Part shown: in pieces, positions 1 through 5,076 of the stretch
How positions within the stretch are numbered: position 1 is the stretch's first letter
Layout of the letters: each line of letters opens with the position of its first letter
Assembly: GCA_038246645.1 (NCBI GenBank)
Contig: JBBRVS010000248.1
Location: forward strand, 1-7,238
DNA: 7,238 nucleotides
Direction: 5' to 3'
Origin: JAHCHG01 sp038246645
GTDB taxonomy: Bacteria; Acidobacteriota; Blastocatellia; Pyrinomonadales; Pyrinomonadaceae
Made by a program: the position numbers and the translations under genes
Notes under the pieces: model-generated
What the model was told of the DNA's origin: nothing
What the model saw: the letters and a program-made list of their open reading frames with translations, nothing else
Database searches by the model: none

Positions 1-1
1 A

Positions 2-259
2 CAGCGGCGTTTGGCGGAAAATATCACCGGCTACAATCAGGCTTTGCGCGATTATTACGCGGCTTTGGCGGAACTCGAAGCGGCACTCGGCGCGACGATT
101 CCACCGGACGGGTTTTCTTCAATCAGAGATTCGGTTTTGCCGGACAAAAATTTAGTTCCGACGCAGATTGACCGCGAGAAATTTTTGAATTCGATTCAGA
201 AGGTTTCGATACCGAAAAAAAGCGGTTCATCGAGCGCGGAAATTTTGAAAGAGCAGTAG
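2..259 (+). CDS. Outer-membrane efflux protein (TolC/CusC-like), C-terminal fragment
   Basis: The reading frame is open from the left edge to a TAG at 257-259, so this is the last 85 codons of a longer gene. The visible start (ALGAT after a run of YNQALRDYYAALAELEAA) is the typical final periplasmic helix of a TolC/CusC/CzcC-family outer-membrane factor, with its heptad-like Ala/Leu pattern ending in E(A)ALG. It is followed by a polar tail of about 58 residues rich in Ser, Lys and Pro, longer than in many family members. The TTG at position 11 is an internal codon, not a start. The protein would form the outer-membrane channel of the pump encoded downstream. Its place directly upstream of the adaptor supports this. 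Family assignment rests on a short fragment plus context; substrate cannot be judged from it. Confidence 0.75.
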   Translation, partial: QRRLAENITGYNQALRDYYAALAELEAALGATIPPDGFSSIRDSVLPDKNLVPTQIDREKFLNSIQKVSIPKKSGSSSAEILKEQ

Positions 260-271
260 AAAAAAGAAAGC

Positions 272-277
272 AGAGGA
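272..277 (+). promoter_or_regulatory. Ribosome binding site for the FMN-binding-like lipoprotein
   Basis: AGAGGA lies nine bases before the ATG at 287, in a purine-rich 27-base gap after the upstream stop. It supports that start and suggests translation of the lipoprotein within the same transcript as the outer-membrane factor. Confidence 0.6.
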
Positions 278-286
278 ATAAAGAAA

Positions 287-904
287 ATGAAAAAATCAAC
301 TATTTTAACGATCGGACTTTTAAGTTTGGCAATCGGTTTGGCGGCGGCTTGCTCATCAGCATCAAATACGCCGACAACCAACAAAGCTAACACTTCAAAT
401 CAGACGGCGGCGAACAACGCTCCGGCAAATGCCGCTAATAAAGACGAAGATGCTCCGGCAAACGTCAAGGCGGTTTTTTCCGACGCGCAATCTTTTACCA
501 AACAGCATAAAGACATTCCGGCGGGCGCGATTACCGACATCGAAAAAGATACGGGCGGAAAAGTTCCCGATACCGATCATCATTCTTATTTAGCATTTGC
601 CACGAAGGACGGCAAACGAACGCAGGTCGGCGCAGCGACGGTCGTTAAAGCCGACGGCAAAGACATCGTAATCGTTTACGAAAACAAAGACGGAATGCCG
701 ACGATCAAAGTCGTTCACGCCGAAGGCGTGTCCGAAGATTTTCTGAAACAATTTGCCGGAAAAGGACACGACGATAAATTTGCGGTCGGCGGCGATGTGA
801 AGGCAAACGGAGTGGATGAAGCGACGGCGAAAGCGATTGCCCAAGCCGTGCGGATTGATTCTTTGACGATGCAGACGCTATACGGCGCGGCACATTCACA
901 CTAA
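287..904 (+). CDS. Lipoprotein with FMN-binding-like domain
   Basis: A 205-aa protein. Residues 1-22 form a lipoprotein signal (Lys-Lys, hydrophobic core, LAAAC with the lipidated Cys at 22; Ala at -3 is a tolerated variant). Residues 23-58 are a low-complexity Asn/Thr/Ala linker. Residues 60-200 follow the layout of FMN-binding (RnfG/NqrC-like, PF04205-type) domains: VFSDAQSF at 63-70, a strand pattern around 101-132, then DG-x-x-x-IKVVHAE at 135-146, FLKQFAGK at 152-159, and GGDV...AT...AIAQAVR at 168-189. The usual SGAT-x-TS flavin motif is degraded: only an Ala-Thr at 179-180 remains and two residues seem missing after it. The protein is dotted with His (98-99, 161, 203, 205). It would sit in the periplasm on a lipid anchor. 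A role in electron transfer or metal reduction is possible but unproven; it could also be a structural domain that lost flavin. The start is backed by AGAGGA at 272. Confidence 0.65.
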   Translation: MKKSTILTIGLLSLAIGLAAACSSASNTPTTNKANTSNQTAANNAPANAANKDEDAPANVKAVFSDAQSFTKQHKDIPAGAITDIEKDTGGKVPDTDHHSYLAFATKDGKRTQVGAATVVKADGKDIVIVYENKDGMPTIKVVHAEGVSEDFLKQFAGKGHDDKFAVGGDVKANGVDEATAKAIAQAVRIDSLTMQTLYGAAHSH

Positions 905-909
905 TAAAA

Positions 910-2910
910 ATGAATTCAAAGTTCAAAGTTCAAAGTTCAAAGTCGGCAGTCAGGGTAGTGTTATTGCTGCTGCTCACTGCTTACTGCCTACCGCTCACTG
1001 TTTCCGCGCACGAGGGCGAAGATCACAGCGAAGCGAAGCCGACAACGACGACAACAACCACAACGGCGACGGCAACAATCGCCCGCGCCGAGCGCAATAT
1101 CGAATCTGAAGCCGGAAATTTCAATTTCAAGCTCGAACACTTTCCGGCTGATCCGCGCACGGGCGAACTGGTGCAGATTGCGCTTAGTTTAGCGGAAAAA
1201 GTCGAAGGCGGTTTCGGCACAAATGAACCCGTCGTCATTGAAGATGCCGCCGTTTCATTGAACGTCACGAATGCTGACGGCGCGATTGTTGCCGAAAATA
1301 TTCCTGCCACATTTGAAGATGGATTTTATAAAGCCGATTACGAATTTTCCGGCGCGGGAAATTTTAAATTCGTCTTTTTTGTAACTATAAAAGACAATCG
1401 CCAGGTTTCCGCCGATTTTCCCGTCAGCGTAACGTCTGCGCCAATCAGATGGACGTTTTGGCTCGGCTTATTGGTTTTGAGCATTTTGAGTTTCGGAACG
1501 GTTGGACTGGTTTTTTACAAAGTCAGAAATGATGAAAACCGGCAGCGAAAAATTAAAAGAGTCGCGCCGCTGGCGGCTCTTGCCGTAATTTTTTTCGCCT
1601 TCGGAACTTTCGCGTTAGCTTACATTGTGCCTCCGCGTCAGGCGAGAGTTTTGGGCGCGTTTAATCCGACGGGCGAATCGGCAAATACCAAAACGGCAAA
1701 TCCGAACTTGATCGCAAGTTTGACGATTCCGAAAGAATCGCAAATTCTGTTCGGCATAAAAACCGAACCAGTCGAAACGCGCAATATTACCGCCGGTTTG
1801 AAAACGACCGGAACGGTCAAAGCGAAGCCGGACGCGCAGGCGATTGTCACGCCGCCGGTTTCGGGCAGAATCGTGTTAAAGGCAGGTTTGACAATCGGTT
1901 CGGCGGTCGGACGCGGTGAGCAGATCGGTTATGTCGAACAGGTTTTGGACGTTTCCGGTCAAACCGAACTCGAATCACAGCGGTTGGAAGTCGAAGCGCA
2001 GCAGCGCGAAATCGAAGCAAGACGTTTGGACATTAAAAACTCGGTTTTGCAATTACAAGCACAGCAAGCCGAGCAACGCGCCAGGGCAAATCAGGCGCGG
2101 ACACAGCTTGCGCAAGCCGAGAGAGAACAGCGGCGGGCGGAAAATTTGCTTGAAGTAAACGCCGTGCCGCGGAAACGTCTGGAAGAAGCGATGACGGCGG
2201 TCAAAGTCGCCGAACAGGAAGTCGCGTCCGCCGAACAGCAAGTCAAACTGCTCGACAATCAAATCAAGCAGACAAACGCCGGACAAAATATTTTTCGCTC
2301 ACCGAAGGTTAATCAACCGAATAAAACTTTTCCGCTGACCGCGCCCGTGACCGGACTTATCAGCGACATAAAAGCGACGAGTGGTCAGCAAATCGAAGCG
2401 GGAATTGCAATCGCTTCAATCGTTAATCTGAACACCGTTTTGATCGAAGCACAGGTTTTCGAGCGGGATCTGCCCGCCGTGCGCGATTCGACACGGGCGA
2501 GTTTTACAAACGCGGCGTTAAGCGGCGAAATTTATACGGCTGGAACGCCGGACGGCGACGGCAGACTTGTTTCCGTCGGGCAGACGGTTGACCCGAACAC
2601 GCGCACCGTTTCCGTGATTTACGAGGTGAAAAATCCGCTCAACCGCTTACGCGACGGGATGTTTGTCGAGATTACAATTGACACAACCGGAAACCGCGAA
2701 ATTTTAGTTGTGCCGAAACAATCGGTGATTACCGAACAGGGGCAAACCTTCGTTTTCGTCTTTGACGGCGGCGAAACATTTGAAAAACGCGCCGTCGCCC
2801 TCGGCACGGAAGGCGCGGATTATTACGAAGTTAAAACGGGTTTGAAGGCGGGCGAAAGAGTCGTTACCGAAGGCATTTATCAGCTTCGTTCGACACAACC
2901 GACGGCATAG
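910..2910 (+). CDS. RND efflux periplasmic adaptor (CusB/CzcB-like) with YtkA/FixH-like N-terminal extension
   Basis: A 666-aa membrane fusion protein, much longer than typical adaptors of about 400 residues. Order of parts: signal peptide, about 14-33, with VSA before His34; a HEGEDH cluster at 34-39; an eight-Thr run at 45-52; an Ig/YtkA- or FixH-like beta domain at about 70-175; a helix at 181-203; a basic loop at 204-218 (KVRNDENRQRKIKRV); a second helix at 219-240; then the adaptor proper. In the adaptor, the split lipoyl/barrel-sandwich halves are at about 305-345 and 475-505, the alpha-helical hairpin at about 352-455 (rich in Gln, Glu, Arg, Ala), the beta-barrel at about 508-590 and the membrane-proximal domain at about 595-660. 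The basic loop fits a cytoplasmic side, placing both the extension and the adaptor in the periplasm. It would link the RND pump (5077) to the outer-membrane channel (2-259). The ATG lies five bases after the preceding stop and lacks a clear Shine-Dalgarno sequence, suggesting translational coupling. The adaptor call is firm; the extension's fold is inferred from pattern. Confidence 0.9.
   Translation: MNSKFKVQSSKSAVRVVLLLLLTAYCLPLTVSAHEGEDHSEAKPTTTTTTTTATATIARAERNIESEAGNFNFKLEHFPADPRTGELVQIALSLAEKVEGGFGTNEPVVIEDAAVSLNVTNADGAIVAENIPATFEDGFYKADYEFSGAGNFKFVFFVTIKDNRQVSADFPVSVTSAPIRWTFWLGLLVLSILSFGTVGLVFYKVRNDENRQRKIKRVAPLAALAVIFFAFGTFALAYIVPPRQARVLGAFNPTGESANTKTANPNLIASLTIPKESQILFGIKTEPVETRNITAGLKTTGTVKAKPDAQAIVTPPVSGRIVLKAGLTIGSAVGRGEQIGYVEQVLDVSGQTELESQRLEVEAQQREIEARRLDIKNSVLQLQAQQAEQRARANQARTQLAQAEREQRRAENLLEVNAVPRKRLEEAMTAVKVAEQEVASAEQQVKLLDNQIKQTNAGQNIFRSPKVNQPNKTFPLTAPVTGLISDIKATSGQQIEAGIAIASIVNLNTVLIEAQVFERDLPAVRDSTRASFTNAALSGEIYTAGTPDGDGRLVSVGQTVDPNTRTVSVIYEVKNPLNRLRDGMFVEITIDTTGNREILVVPKQSVITEQGQTFVFVFDGGETFEKRAVALGTEGADYYEVKTGLKAGERVVTEGIYQLRSTQPTA
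915..942 (+). repeat. Heptamer tandem repeat TTCAAAG x4
   Basis: Four perfect head-to-tail copies of TTCAAAG lie at 915-921, 922-928, 929-935 and 936-942, starting five bases after the first base of the adaptor's ATG. Because seven is not a multiple of three, the copies encode different residues (the SKFKVQSSK stretch) while staying in frame overall. Such heptamer arrays resemble the short tandemly repeated sequences described in cyanobacterial and some other bacterial genomes. Confidence 0.9.
973..1000 (+). repeat. Degenerate heptamer repeat CTNACTG x4
   Basis: Four adjacent seven-base units are visible: CTCACTG (973-979), CTTACTG (980-986), CCTACCG (987-993) and CTCACTG (994-1000). They encode the end of the signal peptide's hydrophobic core. 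The stretch at 944-955 is nearly complementary to 980-991 (10 of 12 positions), so this DNA can also form an imperfect stem. Confidence 0.75.
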
Positions 2911-2921
2911 AGAAGATTTTT

Positions 2922-3024
2922 TTGCCCGCGGAATACGCGGAAGAACGCGGAAAAATAAAGCAACGGACACAGACGAAAGTCATAAATATAGTTTTCCGTG
3001 TCTTTCCGCGTATTCCGCGGGCAA
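2922..3024. repeat. Large imperfect inverted repeat (CGCGGAA-type intergenic element)
   Basis: The arms at 2922-2942 and 3004-3024 are exact reverse complements over 21 bases. The match continues inward to 2954 and 2992 with three mismatches, giving 33-base arms around a 37-base A-rich spacer. The left arm itself contains CGCGG three times at steps of 9 and 10 bases (2927, 2936, 2946). The element begins 12 bases after the adaptor's stop and ends 53 bases before the next ATG. It could be a dispersed non-autonomous repeat, a transcript-stabilising hairpin or an attenuating structure. There is no T-run right after the stem, so it is not a canonical intrinsic terminator. Confidence 0.85.
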
Positions 3025-3077
3025 TAATTCTTAAATAGTTTATCGAAAATTTTAATAAGTAGAGAGCAAAAAAATAT

Positions 3078-4328
3078 ATGAAATCAACATTTTTAATCGC
3101 AATATTATCAATTACGACAATCGCGCTCGTTTTTGCGGGTTGTAATCAAACGACGGCGGAAAAATCGAATGTCGAAGCGAATACGGAAACCGGCGAAACG
3201 GCGAAAGCGGGCGAAATCAAGCGCACGGAACTTACTGAAAACGCCGGTTACGCGATGGAATTAAAAGTCACGCCCCGGGAAGTTAATGCAAATCAGGATG
3301 TTTCGCTGAGTTTTTCGGTCAAAGATAAGGACGGAAAACCGTTTGATAAACTGAAAGTCGTTCACGAAAAATTGATTCATCTTTTAGTTGTTTCCGACGA
3401 TCTGGCGTTTTTCGATCACGTTCACCCGGAAAAGCTGACGGACGGCGGTTTTAAGCTCGATTACAAATTTCCGGCGGGCGGAGTTTATAAACTTTACGCC
3501 GATTTCACGCCGGAAAATTCGCCGCAGATCGTCAATGTTTTTGACGTATCCGTAGGTGGAGAAAAACGCGCTAAAACGCCGCTTGTCGCCGACAAGGAAT
3601 TTACAAAAACGGTTGACGGTCTGACCTTTACGATGAAAGCGGGCGAAGACTTGAAAGCCGCCCAAGGCATCACGCTGAACTTTTTCGTTAAAGACGCGGA
3701 CGGCAAAACCGTTACCGATCTAGAGCCTTATTTGGGCGCGATGGCGCATTTTGTCATCATCAGCGAAGACACCACTAAGTTTTTGCACGCGCATGCGATG
3801 GAAGGTAAAATGACCGAAACAAAAGGCACGGGCGGGCATTCCGATCGCAACGACAAACACGGTGATATGGACATGGATGTCAAACCGAATGTGAAAGACG
3901 CGGAAACTCCGGCGGTGATGGCTCATACCGAATTTCTGACTGCCGGGTTGTATAAATTGTGGGGACAATTTCAAAGAAAGGGCAAAGTTATCACCGTGCC
4001 ATTTGTTTTGAATATTGCTCCGGCGGATGCGTCGAAAACAGCACAAAACACGGAAATCCCGAAAGACGCTTATAAAATCACGGTCAGTAAAGCCGGATTT
4101 ACGCCCGGAGAAATAACTTTAGACAGAAGCAAATATTCTAAACTCGCATTTTTGCGAACCGATTCGGAAAACTGCGGAAATGAGATTGTCATTAAAGACT
4201 CGGATATTAAGAAACAATTGCCCGTCGGCGAATTGGTTTTGGTAGATTTGCCCGAAAATCTAAAAGGCAAAACGCTGAATTTCGCCTGCGGAATGGATAT
4301 GTTGAAAGGAAAAATTTTGGTGCAGTAA
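3078..4328 (+). CDS. His-rich lipoprotein with two YtkA-like domains and a C-terminal cupredoxin-like domain
   Basis: A 416-aa protein. Residues 1-22 are a lipoprotein signal ending FAGC (Cys22; Phe at -3 is less usual). Residues 23-50 are a polar linker. A first beta domain (about 55-158) carries HLLVVSDDLAFFDHVHP, with His at 96, 101, 114 and 116. A second (about 165-313) carries AHFVIISEDTTKFLHAHAMEG, with His at 224, 237 and 239, and an inserted loop with His254, His261, Met264, Met266 and later His283. The final part (about 330-416) looks like an EfeO-type cupredoxin-like domain (PF13473): AGFTPGEITL, then Cys366 (ENCGNEIVI), LPVGE, and FACGMDM with Cys404, Met406 and Met408. This Cys...CGMxM set is the likely copper site. 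The protein would be tethered in the periplasm and bind or hand over copper. It lies after the large inverted repeat and is followed after 43 bases by the DUF305 gene. Domain names are from pattern recognition; the exact metal is inferred. Confidence 0.8.
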   Translation: MKSTFLIAILSITTIALVFAGCNQTTAEKSNVEANTETGETAKAGEIKRTELTENAGYAMELKVTPREVNANQDVSLSFSVKDKDGKPFDKLKVVHEKLIHLLVVSDDLAFFDHVHPEKLTDGGFKLDYKFPAGGVYKLYADFTPENSPQIVNVFDVSVGGEKRAKTPLVADKEFTKTVDGLTFTMKAGEDLKAAQGITLNFFVKDADGKTVTDLEPYLGAMAHFVIISEDTTKFLHAHAMEGKMTETKGTGGHSDRNDKHGDMDMDVKPNVKDAETPAVMAHTEFLTAGLYKLWGQFQRKGKVITVPFVLNIAPADASKTAQNTEIPKDAYKITVSKAGFTPGEITLDRSKYSKLAFLRTDSENCGNEIVIKDSDIKKQLPVGELVLVDLPENLKGKTLNFACGMDMLKGKILVQ

Positions 4329-4356
4329 GACCGAATGCTAAGAAACAGCAATAAAC

Positions 4357-4363
4357 AAGGAGG
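4357..4363 (+). promoter_or_regulatory. Strong ribosome binding site for the DUF305 gene
   Basis: AAGGAGG lies eight bases before the ATG at 4372. It is the best Shine-Dalgarno match in the window and settles that start over the later in-frame ATGs (residues 17 and 26). Confidence 0.85.
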
Positions 4364-4371
4364 AAACAAAT

Positions 4372-4926
4372 ATGAAAGACGAGGTAAAAATCAAAAATGA
4401 AACCCGAACAAAAGACGAAATGACCAAAAACGACACGGGAAACAGGATGGAAAAGGACAAACAGCAGATGATGTCGGGCAGTTACGCGAGATTCTGCGCG
4501 ATGGTCGGCACTTCGACGATTGTGATGTTCATTTTGATGTATCTCAACACATACGCTTTAGACCACGTTTATTTCAGCGAAACGCGCTTTTATATGATGT
4601 TCGTAATGGGCGCGACAATGGCGGTGATAATGCTGCTTTTTATGCTCAATATGTATAAAAACAAAAAGGTCAATACCGCGATTATCATCGGCAGCATCGT
4701 CGTTTTCGCGGGCGCGTTGTGGCTCGTGCGAAGTCAGGCGACGGTCGAAGACGTTTCTTGGATGAAAGCGATGATCCCGCATCACTCGATAGCGATTCTT
4801 ACCAGCGAACGCGCCAATATTTCCGATCCGCGCGTGCGGAAACTCGCCGACAGCATTATCGAAGCGCAGCGCAAGGAAATTGATGAGATGAAATTTTTGA
4901 TACAAGACCTTGAGAGTAAGAAATAA
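4372..4926 (+). CDS. Membrane-anchored DUF305 protein
   Basis: A 184-aa protein. Residues 1-35 are a charged, Lys/Glu/Asp-rich leader with repeated KDE and KNE/KND motifs. Three hydrophobic helices follow at about 41-63, 73-94 and 102-120. The C-terminal part (about 126-178) is a short DUF305-type segment: WMKAMIPHHSIAIL with His137-His138, Met131 and Met133, then SDPRVRKLADSIIEAQ and EIDEMKFLI with Met173. In DUF305 proteins the M-x-x-HH and later E-x-x-x-M positions are the conserved putative metal-binding residues. The helices are rich in Met (for example 75-76, 79, 83, 87, 91, 94), which suits a copper-related protein. With three helices, the leader and the HH domain should lie on opposite sides of the membrane. 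The basic NMYKNKK loop at 93-99 complicates a simple prediction. It probably belongs to the same module as the preceding cupredoxin lipoprotein. The biochemical function of the family is poorly known. Confidence 0.85.
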   Translation: MKDEVKIKNETRTKDEMTKNDTGNRMEKDKQQMMSGSYARFCAMVGTSTIVMFILMYLNTYALDHVYFSETRFYMMFVMGATMAVIMLLFMLNMYKNKKVNTAIIIGSIVVFAGALWLVRSQATVEDVSWMKAMIPHHSIAILTSERANISDPRVRKLADSIIEAQRKEIDEMKFLIQDLESKK

Positions 4927-4929
4927 TTA

Positions 4930-5035
4930 TTTTAGCCACAGATGGACACCGATAAACACGGTCGAAAAGGTAAAAATCAAGATTTCATTTATCAAAAAAT
5001 ATCTGAGTTTATCTGTGAAAATCTGTGGCTGAAAA
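4930..5035. repeat. Imperfect inverted repeat of CCACAGAT type
   Basis: The left arm (4930-4959, with AGCCACAGAT at 4934-4943) and the right arm (about 5005-5035, with ATCTGTGGCT at 5021-5030) are complementary with a few mismatches; TTTT, AGCCACAGAT, CAC and GATAAAC all pair. Each arm also contains partial direct copies of a CACAGAT/CACCGAT-like unit. The spacer is A/T-rich. Similar CCACAGATG...ATCTGTGG repeats are dispersed in many bacterial genomes, which is recalled general knowledge and not checked here. The element begins four bases after the DUF305 stop and ends 41 bases before the pump's ATG. Confidence 0.8.
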
Positions 5036-5050
5036 CTCTAAAAAATTGTT

Positions 5051-5062
5051 CCGAAAGTTCGG
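5051..5062. repeat. 12-bp palindrome before the RND gene
   Basis: CCGAAAGTTCGG is symmetric (CCGAA-AG-TTCGG) and lies 14 bases before the ATG at 5077. It could be a small operator or a short hairpin affecting translation. A palindrome of this size can arise by chance, so this is only a candidate. Confidence 0.3.
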
Positions 5063-5076
5063 TTTAAGAAGTATAA

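Noticed and set aside
11..13. TTG start for a small separate 82-aa protein
   Set aside because: The frame is open back to the window edge and encodes a TolC-family C-terminal helix, so this is the end of a truncated larger gene.
915..942. Possible CRISPR-like repeat array
   Set aside because: The units are seven bases with no spacers; it is a simple tandem repeat inside a coding region.
2922..3024. Intrinsic terminator for the upstream operon half
   Set aside because: The loop would be about 37 bases and no T-run follows the stem (TAATTCTTAAATAG instead), so a standard terminator call is not supported, though an effect on the transcript remains possible.
3720..4046. Antisense open frame opposite the cupredoxin lipoprotein
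   Set aside because: Low-quality Arg/His/Phe composition and full overlap with a clear gene; a shadow frame.
2922..5035. Composite transposon bounded by the two inverted repeats
   Set aside because: The two elements have different sequences and no transposase or target-site duplication is visible.
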